Assembly: GCA_900471815.1 (NCBI GenBank) | Contig: UICE01000002.1 | Span: 322,764-386,763 of the forward strand | Reading direction: 5' to 3' | Length of the DNA stretch: 64,000 bases | Source: Hyphomicrobiales bacterium | Lineage (GTDB): Bacteria; Pseudomonadota; Alphaproteobacteria; Rhizobiales; Rhizobiaceae | Shown here: in pieces, positions 7,556 to 17,064 of the stretch | Position numbering within the stretch: the stretch's first letter is position 1 | Layout of the letters: the number at the start of each line of letters is the position of its first letter | Position numbers and translations under genes: made by a program | Notes under the pieces: model-generated | What the model saw: the letters and a program-made list of their open reading frames with translations, nothing else | Database searches by the model: none | What the model was told of the DNA's origin: nothing

Positions 7556-8542
7556 TCAACCCTGTGGCGTCGATGCCTTTTTGGCCCGGGCGCGCGCAAG
7601 CCCAAGACGATGCTCGCGGTAGATGATGAAAATACCAGCGCCGATGACGATCGTTGCGCCGATGATCATTTCCCAAGTGGGAATATCGCCGAACAGAAGA
7701 TACCCAATGGCAAGGCCGAGCAGCATTGATGTATATTCGAACGGCGCAATGGCCGACATATCCGCATGGCGGTAGCTCTCGGTCAAAAGGATCTGCGCAA
7801 CGCCACCGGCAATTCCCGCCATGATAAGATAAGTTGCCTGCAAGCCAGTAGGCCACACCCAGCCGAATGGAAAGCTAACCAAAGCAATCAGGCTCGAAGC
7901 GATTGAAAAATAGACAACAATGGTTGGCGTTCGCTCTGTCTGTACCAGCTTTCGCACCAGCAACATGGCGATAGCCGCGAGCCCCGCCCCACCCAAAGTT
8001 GCCAAGGCACCTATGGCTTGATCCCCGCCAAACTCGCTTTCCCCGGTAAAGAACGACATGCGCGGCCAAAGAATAATGAGTACGCCAATGAGACCGACAC
8101 CAACCGCCGACCAGCGATAAAGGCGCACTGTTTCTTTCAAAAAGATCGCGCTGCACACGACTGTCAGAAGCGGCGTCGCGTAGCTGATGGCAATTGCTTC
8201 CGGCAGGGGCAATTTTGTCAGACCGTAAAAGCTCAAACTCATGGCACTCACGCCGACAAAGCCACGCCAAAAATGGCTGAAAGGCTCTTTGGTTTTGAAC
8301 GCCACAGCAAGTTGCCCCTGCCAGGCGATGAAGGCGATGACCGGAAAGATTGCAAAGAAGGAGCGAAAGAAGACAAGCTGCCCCGCGGGAATACCATCGG
8401 AGGCTTTAAGAAGGCTCGACATGCCCACGAAGACGCATACTGATGCGATCTTCAGGCCGATTCCGAGCATGACATTCATTGTGCGAACGGTGGTGTTCGC
8501 ATTGAGCGGTTCACCTTCTTTAGGGTGAACTATCGTGGACAC
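7556..8542 (-). CDS. DMT superfamily (EamA-type) transporter
   Basis: This is a 10-helix drug/metabolite transporter made of two EamA repeats. The first repeat covers roughly MNVMLGIGLKIASVCVFVGMSSLLKAS to GVGLIGVLIILWP. The second starts at IGALATLGGAGLAAIAMLLVRKL and ends with MIIGATIVIGAGIFIIYREHR. I chose GTG at 8542 because AAGGA lies 10 bases upstream; the next in-frame ATG is at 8479 and would still keep all helices. The predicted product is about 328 residues in the inner membrane. Family members export amino acids, nucleosides or drugs, and no motif narrows this down. Confidence 0.85.
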   Translation of the reverse strand: MSTIVHPKEGEPLNANTTVRTMNVMLGIGLKIASVCVFVGMSSLLKASDGIPAGQLVFFRSFFAIFPVIAFIAWQGQLAVAFKTKEPFSHFWRGFVGVSAMSLSFYGLTKLPLPEAIAISYATPLLTVVCSAIFLKETVRLYRWSAVGVGLIGVLIILWPRMSFFTGESEFGGDQAIGALATLGGAGLAAIAMLLVRKLVQTERTPTIVVYFSIASSLIALVSFPFGWVWPTGLQATYLIMAGIAGGVAQILLTESYRHADMSAIAPFEYTSMLLGLAIGYLLFGDIPTWEMIIGATIVIGAGIFIIYREHRLGLARARAKKASTPQG

Positions 8543-8848
8543 AGTGGAATAATCCTTGGGAGCTGGAGCATTTGTAGCGAGGGTATGGAAATTTAACTGA
8601 TATATCTTTAGGACGGTTTCCAAGGCGGCGCCAGACAAAAACCAATCACGTTGCGTTTTTGCGCCATATATCGGGTGAACATCCGCATTTGTTGTGCGCG
8701 ATGCAAAACACGGTTAGGGTCCGCCGCAATGAAACGGTCTGTTTCTTCATTGAAGCCCCAGTGCCGTTCCATCTTTTTATTATACGCAACTCCGGACGGA
8801 AAACCGGTTCCCACTTTTCCTGGAATTGCTTTTGAAGGACAGTTATCT
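8543..8848. other. Divergent intergenic region between EamA transporter and pepN
   Basis: About 300 bases without a credible gene; the pepN frame is open here but lacks a start with a ribosome site. The right part (8782-8830) is a Rhizobiales-type intergenic repeat listed separately. Promoters for both genes must lie here, but none stands out. Confidence 0.5.
8782..8830. repeat. Rhizobiales intergenic repeat (AAAACCGGTTCCCACTTTTCC type)
   Basis: The stretch contains CGGAAAACCGGTTCCCAC followed by TTTTCCTGGAATTGCT. From memory this matches a very common short intergenic element in Rhizobiales genomes, usually found between genes and able to fold. It stops 19 bases before the pepN ATG, which supports the downstream start for pepN. 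Confidence 0.5.
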
Positions 8849-11494
8849 ATGCGTACCGATACCGGCCAGGTTTTTCATCTGGAAGACTATAAGCCAACCG
8901 ATTTTCTTATTCCTGAGACACATCTCGATTTTCGTCTGCACCCGGAGCGGACAATCGTTAAGTCCACGCTGAAAATCGAGCGCAGGGAAGGCGTCGCACT
9001 TGATACGCCGCTCATTTTGGATGGCGACGAGTTAAAGCTCGAATCCATTTGCATCGATGGCGTGGCGTTGGGCGATAATACCTATGTGGTTACACCCGAC
9101 AGACTGGAAATTCGCGGACTGCCTGAGGCCGAGACTTTTACGCTGGAAATTACAACCGAAATCAACCCAACTGCCAATCGGCAGCTTACCGGGCTTTATC
9201 GTTCAAGCAATGTCTACTGCACGCAATGCGAAGCAGAAGGCTTCCGTCGCATTACCTATTATCTGGACCGGCCTGATCTGCTTTCAGTCTACACTGTTCG
9301 CGTCGAAGCCGAGACAAGCGCAGCTCCACTGCTGCTGTCCAACGGCAATCCGGGTGAAAAAGGCACGCTTGACGGCGGCCGCCATTTCGCCATCTGGCAC
9401 GATCCGCATCCAAAGCCGGCCTATCTCTTCGCTCTCGTTGCGGGTGACCTTGGCGTTATAACCGACACATTCACCACAGCGTCCGGACGACCAGTCAATC
9501 TTGGCATTTATGTTGAGCATGGCAAGGAAAGCCGTGCGCTTTATGCCATGGATGCGCTGAAGCGTTCCATGGCATGGGACGAGGAAAAATTCGGGCGTGA
9601 ATATGATCTCGACGTGTTCAACATTGTTGCCGTTTCGGATTTCAATATGGGCGCAATGGAGAACAAGGGACTTAACGTCTTCAACGATAAATATGTTCTT
9701 GCCGAGCCGGACACTGCGACCGACGTCGATTATGCCGGTATTGAAGCTGTCATCGCACATGAATATTTCCACAATTGGACAGGAAACAGAATCACTTGCC
9801 GCGACTGGTTCCAGCTTTGCCTCAAGGAAGGGCTGACCGTCTATCGCGATCATGAATTCTCTGCGGATATGCGCTCGCGCGCCGTTAAACGTATTGCCGA
9901 AGTCAAAGGCCTGAAGGCCCATCAGTTTCCCGAAGATGCAGGTCCCCTCGCCCATCCGGTGCGCCCGCGCCAGTTCCGTGAGATCAATAATTTCTACACG
10001 TCCACTGTCTATGAAAAAGGCTCGGAAGTCGTACGGATGATCCGTACAATCCTTGGTGCAGAGACTTTCCGTAAAGGCATGGATCTATATTTCGAACGCC
10101 ATGACGGCGATGCGGCCACCATCGAAGACTTTATCAAGGTATTTGAAGACGCTTCGGGGGAAGATTTGAGCCAGTTCGCGCTCTGGTATGATCAAGCCGG
10201 AACACCGAATCTTGCAATCACCTATGATTACGATCAGGCAACCAAGACTTTCGAGATTGAGATAGAACAATCTTTAAAGCCAACGCCCGGTCAGCCCTCC
10301 AAGAAACCAATGCACATTCCAATCCAATTTGGACTGTTGGGCACCAAGGGCCGCGAGATCCGGCCACGCGCAACAAAGGGCGGATTGGTCAAGGACGATG
10401 TTATTCATCTACGCAAGCGCAAAGAGCGCTTTACCTTTTCCGGGATTACAGAGCGTCCTGTTCCCTCGCTGCTGCGCGGTTTTTCTGCACCTGTGACGAT
10501 GACCAGCGAGCTGACACGTTCTGATCTTGCCTTCCTGGCTCGCAATGACCGCGATGAGGTGACGCGTTGGCAGGCTCTGACGCAACTGCTCAATTCCAAG
10601 CTCACCAGCAATTCGAAACGCGTTCGAGGCGGTAAGCCAGCGACTATTGAAAGCTCATCGATCCGGCTTCTGGGGGAACTGGCCTTTAATAATGCCTTGG
10701 ACGAAGCCTTCCGTGCCCTGTGTCTCAATGTTCCTTCCGAAAGCGATATTGCGCGCGAGCTTGGCGCCAATATTGACCCGGAAGCCATTTTGGGCAGTCG
10801 CGATGCACTTATTCTTGCCGTGGCTGAAGCCCATGGGGAGAAGTTTGAACAGCTTTATAATGAGCTGGAACATCACGGCGCGTTCAATCCGGATGCGGCA
10901 GGTGCGGGTCGCCGTTCCTTGCGCAATGTCCTGTTGGATTATTTAAGTGTTGCCGATGGTAACCCGAAGCGTGCATCCAAACAGTTTAAACAAGCAAACA
11001 ATATGACTGACCGCGCTGCGGCGCTCAACGTTCTCGTCCAGCGCTTTGGCACAAGCACTGCGACCAACGACGCTTTGCAAGCCTTTGAAGCGCGATATGG
11101 AAATGATGCGCTGGTGATGGATAAGTGGTTTGTTGTGCAGGCTATGCAACCGGGTGAAAGCGCGCTCGGCAAAGTCAATGAACTGATGAAGCACCAGCTC
11201 TTTTCGCTCGACAACCCTAACCGCACACGCTCGCTGATCGGCGCATTTTCGAGCGGTAACCAGACAGGGTTCAACCGTGCAGATGGCAAAGGCTACCAGT
11301 TTTTTGCAGAGACAATCCTGACAATCGACAAGAAAAATGCCCAGCTTGCAGCCCGGCTTTTGACTGCGATGCGTTCATGGCGGTCCTTCGAACCGGAACG
11401 CCGCGAACACGCTCGGGAAGCCCTCGCCAGCATCGCCTCTGTTGCCGGTCTTTCGACGGATGTGCGCGATATTGTCGAGCGCACGCTGGCCTAA
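8849..11494 (+). CDS. pepN: Aminopeptidase N (alanyl aminopeptidase, M1 family)
   Basis: From the ATG at 8849 (GAAGGACAG just upstream) the protein has 881 residues, the normal length of bacterial PepN. It removes N-terminal amino acids from peptides in the cytosol. The exopeptidase motif GAMEN is at 268-272. The zinc site HEYFH is at 304-308, with the third ligand E327, giving HExxH-x18-E. The N-terminal beta-sandwich domain (QCEAEGFRRITYYLDRPD) and the long helical C-terminal domain are both present. Upstream in-frame sequence from 8651 passes through an intergenic repeat and is not coding. A strong 11-bp stem follows the stop at 11532-11560. Confidence 0.96.
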   Translation: MRTDTGQVFHLEDYKPTDFLIPETHLDFRLHPERTIVKSTLKIERREGVALDTPLILDGDELKLESICIDGVALGDNTYVVTPDRLEIRGLPEAETFTLEITTEINPTANRQLTGLYRSSNVYCTQCEAEGFRRITYYLDRPDLLSVYTVRVEAETSAAPLLLSNGNPGEKGTLDGGRHFAIWHDPHPKPAYLFALVAGDLGVITDTFTTASGRPVNLGIYVEHGKESRALYAMDALKRSMAWDEEKFGREYDLDVFNIVAVSDFNMGAMENKGLNVFNDKYVLAEPDTATDVDYAGIEAVIAHEYFHNWTGNRITCRDWFQLCLKEGLTVYRDHEFSADMRSRAVKRIAEVKGLKAHQFPEDAGPLAHPVRPRQFREINNFYTSTVYEKGSEVVRMIRTILGAETFRKGMDLYFERHDGDAATIEDFIKVFEDASGEDLSQFALWYDQAGTPNLAITYDYDQATKTFEIEIEQSLKPTPGQPSKKPMHIPIQFGLLGTKGREIRPRATKGGLVKDDVIHLRKRKERFTFSGITERPVPSLLRGFSAPVTMTSELTRSDLAFLARNDRDEVTRWQALTQLLNSKLTSNSKRVRGGKPATIESSSIRLLGELAFNNALDEAFRALCLNVPSESDIARELGANIDPEAILGSRDALILAVAEAHGEKFEQLYNELEHHGAFNPDAAGAGRRSLRNVLLDYLSVADGNPKRASKQFKQANNMTDRAAALNVLVQRFGTSTATNDALQAFEARYGNDALVMDKWFVVQAMQPGESALGKVNELMKHQLFSLDNPNRTRSLIGAFSSGNQTGFNRADGKGYQFFAETILTIDKKNAQLAARLLTAMRSWRSFEPERREHAREALASIASVAGLSTDVRDIVERTLA

Positions 11495-11531
11495 ACGGTT
11501 GCGAAAAACTTATCCACCGGCCCACCACCTT

Positions 11532-11560
11532 ATTCCCTCCGGACAATCTCCGGAGGGAAT
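11532..11560 (+). terminator. Stem-loop after pepN
   Basis: ATTCCCTCCGG (11532-11542) pairs perfectly with CCGGAGGGAAT (11550-11560) around a 7-base loop. Only a weak T-rich tail follows, so this may terminate weakly or protect the mRNA end. Confidence 0.6.
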
Positions 11561-11744
11561 TTGAGTCTTATCAAAGGCTTATAAGCTCTTCTTTTGATTG
11601 TGATTCCGGCTGCCACAAGTGTTGATAAATATTTAACAAAGGGACTAGACACGCGGAATCAGTTTTGATTCACTACGGGTGCTTCGAATGTGCGGCGTGT
11701 CGAAGCAAATCACTGAATATAAAGGCAAATGAGGGGGCCATTCG

Positions 11745-14078
11745 ATGGCAAATGCGGACGCGTATCGCGCGCCGACGGGGAAGAATTATGCCGGAAGCAA
11801 GTCTGGGGTGCAGTCCTCGAACAAGCTTTCAGGGCACATAAAACTTCTCGCTGACCCTGCCTATGGTAAGCTCCTTGCAGCTGAGCCCTATCTGCGCCGC
11901 GCCATTCCACCACTCATCATTATTTTTCTTGTTGTACTTGCGATCGTCCGTTCCATGTCATTGCTGGCGTGGCGTGACGATGCGGAGCGCACGGCTCGCG
12001 CGACATTGTCAATTGCCGCCAGCCATGTCGCCAGTGTCATCGATAACCGGATGAACAAGGGCGAGACGCTCAGCACGGGCGACCTGCAGAATATACTGAG
12101 CGATATGCGTACCAACGACCTTATCCCGGATGGAATGTGGTTTGCCATCGCGACGCCGGAAGCCAATATCGTTGCCGCTTCGGACGGCGGCGACCACTGG
12201 CGTAACAGGAACCTTGAAACATTCATAACAGAAGGGCAGCCGCTCTTCCTCTTTGGGGCAAGAGCGGGCGTCATGCCGGTGAAGGTTGAAGGCACGCCCT
12301 CCCTCGCCGCCTTTTCCCGCTCCGGAAACAATGCCTATTCAGTTTTGGCTGCGCATCCTGTTGAAGCGATTTTCGCCGAATGGCGCAGCACTGTTTCCAT
12401 GAATGTCACCATGTTTGCAGGCACGGCAACCATCATGCTGATCGTGCTCTACGCATATTTCAGCCAATCGGCACGGGCACAGGACGCCGACGCGCTTTAT
12501 CAACACGCGCAAGCGCGGGTCGACACGGCGCTTGCACGCGGACGCAGCGGCTTGTGGGACTGGGATATGGCGCGAGGGCGCGTGTACTGGTCGCGCTCCA
12601 TGTATGAGATGCTGGGCTATGAGGCCTATGATTCCATTCTGTCGCTCGGAGACATTTCGGCAATCATTCACCCGGACGATGACAAGCTCTACAGCGTCGC
12701 GGCACAGGTTGCAGCGGCGGAAATTACCCAGATGGACCGGGTTTTCCGCATGCGGCATGCAGAGGGTCACTGGGTCTGGATGCGCGTTCGCGCTCAGGTT
12801 GCCGACACTGACAATCTCGGTGATCTTCATCTGGTGGGCGTAGCTGTCGATGTCAGCGAACAGCACCGCTTTGTTCAGGCAACTGCCCAAGCGGATCAAC
12901 GCATTCGCGAAGCAATTGAAAGCATCTCCGAAACCTTCGTGCTGTGGGATGCCGAAAACCGGCTTGTCATGTCGAACGGCAAGTTCAATGAATATTCAGG
13001 TCTCGCCAATGAATGCCTCTTGCCTGGTATCAGCCGAGAGGAACTGGAACCCCGTATTCGCGCCGTCGCATCTGAAAAGCGTATGGCGAATGAACATGGC
13101 CGTAATGGCGCGCTTACCTATGAGCGGCAACTTGCGGATGGGCGCTGGCTGCAGGTCAATGAGCGCCGCACGCAGGATGGGGGACTGGTTTCCGTCGGCA
13201 CCGATATTACTCAGCTGAAGGTCCATGAAGAGCGCTTGATCGACAGCGAACGACGTTTGATGGCCACGATCCACGATTTAAGCCTTGCGCGTAAATCGGA
13301 AGTGGAACGCACGCTGGAACTGACCGAACTCAACAGCAAATATGCCGTGGAGAAGGAACGGGCCGAGGCTGCCAACCGCGCGAAATCCGAATTTCTCGCC
13401 AATATGTCTCACGAACTTCGCACCCCGCTGAATGCCATTATCGGTTTCTCCGAAATCATGCATACGGGAACATTTGGAGCGCTGGGATCAGACCGCTATG
13501 TCGAATATGTTCAGGATATCCACACCAGCGGCAATTATCTGCTGAACGTCATCAACGATATTCTGGATATGTCGAAGATCGAAGCCGGGCACTTTACACT
13601 CGACCGTGAGGAAATCGATCTCTGCCCGCTTATCCGCGAGACGGTACGCGTTGTTTCACTGCAAGCGCAGGCAAAAAATGTGAAGGTGGAGACACGCATC
13701 GACGAATGCGTCACACTTGATGCTGACCGCCGCGCCATCAAGCAAATCCTGATCAACCTGCTCTCCAATGCGGTGAAATTCACCAGCACGGGCGGGCGCA
13801 TCTCCGTGCGCGCCCGCAAGGTTTCCGGGGCACTGGTTTTAACCATTGAGGATACAGGTTGCGGTATTCCGAAATCCGCCATGAAGAAGATCGGCCAGCC
13901 GTTCGAGCAGGTGGAAAACCAATTCACCAAATCCCATGCAGGCTCTGGACTCGGCCTCGCCATTTCGCGCTCGCTGACACAGTTGCATGGCGGCGCGCTG
14001 AAAATCCGCTCACAGGAAGGCGTCGGAACAATTGTGTCCGTGCGTATACCAACGCGTAATATTGCCGAGGCAGCGTAA
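11745..14078 (+). CDS. PleC-like membrane sensor histidine kinase
   Basis: This 777-residue protein has two membrane helices (about 54-73 and 217-238) enclosing a periplasmic domain. Two PAS-like domains follow, the first with GRSGLWDWDMARGRVYWSRSM and the second with SISETFVLWDAENRLVMSNG. A coiled stretch leads to HisKA with NMSHELRTPLN (H556) and a HATPase domain (INLLSNAVKFT, DTGCGIP, GSGLGLAIS). The sequence around the H-box, with FGALGSDRYVEYVQDIHTSGNYLL and NDILDMSKIEAG, is that of the PleC/DivJ/PdhS group. Its overall layout fits PleC, which in alphaproteobacteria acts as phosphatase/kinase for DivK and controls the CtrA pathway. No receiver domain is attached. The name is by likeness. 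A TTGA-N7-TTAA box, similar to a CtrA site, lies at 11622-11636. Confidence 0.75.
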   Translation: MANADAYRAPTGKNYAGSKSGVQSSNKLSGHIKLLADPAYGKLLAAEPYLRRAIPPLIIIFLVVLAIVRSMSLLAWRDDAERTARATLSIAASHVASVIDNRMNKGETLSTGDLQNILSDMRTNDLIPDGMWFAIATPEANIVAASDGGDHWRNRNLETFITEGQPLFLFGARAGVMPVKVEGTPSLAAFSRSGNNAYSVLAAHPVEAIFAEWRSTVSMNVTMFAGTATIMLIVLYAYFSQSARAQDADALYQHAQARVDTALARGRSGLWDWDMARGRVYWSRSMYEMLGYEAYDSILSLGDISAIIHPDDDKLYSVAAQVAAAEITQMDRVFRMRHAEGHWVWMRVRAQVADTDNLGDLHLVGVAVDVSEQHRFVQATAQADQRIREAIESISETFVLWDAENRLVMSNGKFNEYSGLANECLLPGISREELEPRIRAVASEKRMANEHGRNGALTYERQLADGRWLQVNERRTQDGGLVSVGTDITQLKVHEERLIDSERRLMATIHDLSLARKSEVERTLELTELNSKYAVEKERAEAANRAKSEFLANMSHELRTPLNAIIGFSEIMHTGTFGALGSDRYVEYVQDIHTSGNYLLNVINDILDMSKIEAGHFTLDREEIDLCPLIRETVRVVSLQAQAKNVKVETRIDECVTLDADRRAIKQILINLLSNAVKFTSTGGRISVRARKVSGALVLTIEDTGCGIPKSAMKKIGQPFEQVENQFTKSHAGSGLGLAISRSLTQLHGGALKIRSQEGVGTIVSVRIPTRNIAEAA

Positions 14079-14088
14079 GACGAAGACG

Positions 14089-17064
14089 CTAAACCTGCCT
14101 GGATCGCTTACGCGCTTCACCCATAATGCCGTCAAAAATCTTCCGCACCGATTTTGCACTGTCTTGCAACTGGCTTTCCAAGCGCTGCAAATCCGGTAGA
14201 TCGCAGGATCGGCAAAGCTGCTCCACCAGTCCTGGCGGAAAGTCTTCACGCTTCACATCACCATTCAGGCAAAGGCGAATGAGCTGGGTCACACCCGTAT
14301 AGAGATTTGCCGCTTCAATCAGGTTGTCGACAGTTGCAGGCTCAGCCAAAGCCGGGCTGATCTTACCCAGCACCTCCGCAGTCGACTGCGCGATGACCGG
14401 GCCTTTTACATTGCCGGTCAGTACAGCAAATTGCGCGATAAATTCCAGATCGATAATGCCACCTCGAACCAGCTTCAAATCCCAGTCGTCACGGGGCGGC
14501 TTTTCTGCTTCGATCATGGCCCGCATCTCGGCAACATCCTTGGCGATTTTGGAGCTATCGCGGGGAAGTGCCAAAATTTCTGAAATGTCTTTTTCGATCT
14601 CGGTGAAAAAAGTGGGATCACCAGCAACAGGGCGCGCTCGGCTAAGAGCCATATGTTCCCAGGTCCATGCTTCGGTCCGCTGATATTTGCGGAACGAGTC
14701 TATGTGAGTGGCAACGGGGCCCTTATTGCCAGACGGTCGCAGGCGGAAATCAACTTCGTAAAGAACGCCCTCGGCCGTTGGAGCAGATAATGCGGCAATC
14801 AAACGTTGCGTCAGCCGCATGTAATATTGCGAAGATGCCAGGGGCTTTGCACCATCTGATTCATCGGCATCCACATCATGATCGTAAAGCAGAATGAGAT
14901 CTATATCCGAGCCTGCGGTCAATTCGCGGCTGCCAAGCTTGCCCATGCCCAGAATGGCGATGCGTCCGCCGCCGATCTCGCCATGTTTGCTTTTGAACTC
15001 GTCAATCACGGCGTGGAGCGCGCTATCAATAACCAGATCAGCCAGATCGGAAAAAGCTTTGCCCGCACGTGCGCCGTCGATGGCACCAGTGAGCAATCTT
15101 ATTCCGATCAGAAAACGATGTTCTGCTGCAAAGATGCGCAGCCTGTCCAGTACATCCTCATAGACCTTTGAAGGGCCGAGAAAACTCGTCAATCGTTCCG
15201 CAAGATAGGCTCGCGTCGGAACATCGGCAAAAATCGCGGGATCAAGCATGCCGTCGAAAATATGCGGCTTACGCGTGATGATATCCGCCAGCCGCGGTGC
15301 AGCGCCCATGATCAGAACCAGCAGATCGAGCAAGCGCGGATTGGATTGAAGCAGGCTGAAGAGCTGGATGCCGGCTGGCAACCCCTTGATCATTTCGTCA
15401 AAACGCATCAGCGCTTCATCAGCACGGCTCGTTGCCCCAAATGCCTTGAGCAAGACCGGTGTCAGCTCGGTCAGCCTCTCCCGTGACTCTGCTGACTGCG
15501 TGGCACGATAGCGCCCGAAATGCCAGGTGCGGATGACACGGCAAATATCGCCTGGCCGCTCAAAGCCGAAATTGGCCAAGGTTTCCAGAGTGTCTGGATC
15601 GTCGACATCACCGGTAAACACAAGATTTCCGGCCTCCCCGGCCAAATCCTGCGCCTGCTCAAACAAAGCTGCATAATGCGTTTCGACGGTTTTAAGAGTT
15701 TTTCGAAAATCTTCAGTAAATGTGTCCGTGTCCCGGTAGCCCATCATATAGGCGACGCGCCGGAAGTTTTCGTCATCTTCGGGCAATATATGCGTCTGTT
15801 CGTCGGCGATCATTTGGATGCGATGCTCGACATCGCGAAGGAAGCCATATTTCTGTGCCAGCGTGGCGCGTGCTTCAGCATTGATCCAGCCCAAGCCCTG
15901 CAATGCGCCAAGCATAGCCACAGTGCTCGAGCCTCGAAGCTGAGGAAATCGCCCGCCCGCAATTAATTGTTGGGTTTGCACGAAAAACTCGATCTCACGT
16001 ATACCGCCGCGACCAAGCTTCACATTGTGACCGCGCACCGCGACTTCGCCATGACCCTTATGGGCATGGATCTGCCGTTTGATAGAATGAACATCGGCAA
16101 TGGCAGCGTAATCGAGATATTTGCGCCAGACATAAGGAGCAAGTTCCGCCAGGACCTGCTTGCCAACCTCAATATCTCCGGCCACAGGGCGCGCTTTGAT
16201 CATGGCGGCTCGCTCCCAATTCTGGCCCCGCCCCTCATAATAATTCAGCGCTGCACCAACAGGGATAGCCAGCGGCGTTGAACCTGGATCGGGTCGCAGG
16301 CGCAAATCGGTGCGGAAGACATAGCCGTCTGCAGTGCGATCCTGCAGGATCCGCACCAGCCGCCGCGTCAAGCGTGAGAAAGTTTCGACACATTCATAAG
16401 GGTCGGTAATTGCGGGGCTTTGCTCGTCGATGAAAACGATCAGATCAATGTCAGACGAATAATTCAGCTCGAATGCGCCAAATTTGCCCATAGCCAGAAT
16501 GATCCAGCCACAATTTTTATCTGGATGTTGAACATCCGGCAGCTTTAGCTTGCCCGCATGATGCGCGTCCCGCAGAAGAAAACGCACTGCGGCTTCGACA
16601 CAAGCTTGGGCCAGTTGAGAAAGAAAAAGTGTCGTGTCTTTGGTGTCGAACTGACCAGACAGATCACCCAAAGCGATTAAAAGGTGCCCCTCAAGTTTCT
16701 TTTGACGAAGAGCCGTCATGATTGACGTTTCGGTAGCATTTTCTACTTCGGTGACCCTCGCAATTTCCTGCATGAGTTCCTGCAGGCGAACATCGAGTGG
16801 ACGATCGAAAAGAGGGTCAATTATTGCTGGCAAGCGCAAAAGAGCGTTGCGCAAATAGGGCGAGAGATCGAGGACCGATGATAAAAAAGCCGCTGCTTTC
16901 TTGTTTTTCTTTAAAGCAGAGGCGGCCTTACATGTTTTTTCATCGGCACTTTCCACAAACTCCAGTAGAAATGCTGCAGCCTGCTTTTTGTCGAGTGGCG
17001 CCAGTTCACGAAGTTTTCTATCAAAGAACGGCTCTTCAGCAGTGCCCGCATCTTTCAAAATCAT
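14089..17064 (-). CDS. glnE: Bifunctional glutamine synthetase adenylyltransferase/deadenylase
   Basis: The 991-residue GlnE modifies and unmodifies glutamine synthetase in answer to PII proteins. It has the duplicated nucleotidyltransferase layout. The N-terminal adenylyl-removing site is MGKFGAFELNYSSDIDLIVF (about 193-212). The C-terminal adenylylating site is GMGKLGSRELTAGSDIDLILLYD (about 707-729). Both keep the G(G/S)-xx-DxD metal motif. Regulatory helical regions follow each catalytic domain (RGGIREIEFFVQ and RGGIIDLEFIAQF). The start ATG at 17064 overlaps the stop of the upstream sensor kinase by four bases, so translation is coupled. The gene converges with the PleC-like gene with only 10 bases between them. 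Confidence 0.96.
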   Translation of the reverse strand: MILKDAGTAEEPFFDRKLRELAPLDKKQAAAFLLEFVESADEKTCKAASALKKNKKAAAFLSSVLDLSPYLRNALLRLPAIIDPLFDRPLDVRLQELMQEIARVTEVENATETSIMTALRQKKLEGHLLIALGDLSGQFDTKDTTLFLSQLAQACVEAAVRFLLRDAHHAGKLKLPDVQHPDKNCGWIILAMGKFGAFELNYSSDIDLIVFIDEQSPAITDPYECVETFSRLTRRLVRILQDRTADGYVFRTDLRLRPDPGSTPLAIPVGAALNYYEGRGQNWERAAMIKARPVAGDIEVGKQVLAELAPYVWRKYLDYAAIADVHSIKRQIHAHKGHGEVAVRGHNVKLGRGGIREIEFFVQTQQLIAGGRFPQLRGSSTVAMLGALQGLGWINAEARATLAQKYGFLRDVEHRIQMIADEQTHILPEDDENFRRVAYMMGYRDTDTFTEDFRKTLKTVETHYAALFEQAQDLAGEAGNLVFTGDVDDPDTLETLANFGFERPGDICRVIRTWHFGRYRATQSAESRERLTELTPVLLKAFGATSRADEALMRFDEMIKGLPAGIQLFSLLQSNPRLLDLLVLIMGAAPRLADIITRKPHIFDGMLDPAIFADVPTRAYLAERLTSFLGPSKVYEDVLDRLRIFAAEHRFLIGIRLLTGAIDGARAGKAFSDLADLVIDSALHAVIDEFKSKHGEIGGGRIAILGMGKLGSRELTAGSDIDLILLYDHDVDADESDGAKPLASSQYYMRLTQRLIAALSAPTAEGVLYEVDFRLRPSGNKGPVATHIDSFRKYQRTEAWTWEHMALSRARPVAGDPTFFTEIEKDISEILALPRDSSKIAKDVAEMRAMIEAEKPPRDDWDLKLVRGGIIDLEFIAQFAVLTGNVKGPVIAQSTAEVLGKISPALAEPATVDNLIEAANLYTGVTQLIRLCLNGDVKREDFPPGLVEQLCRSCDLPDLQRLESQLQDSAKSVRKIFDGIMGEARKRSRQV

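Noticed and set aside
8651-8848. N-terminal extension of PepN
   Set aside because: It runs through a dispersed intergenic repeat, has no ribosome site and does not look like the family's start.
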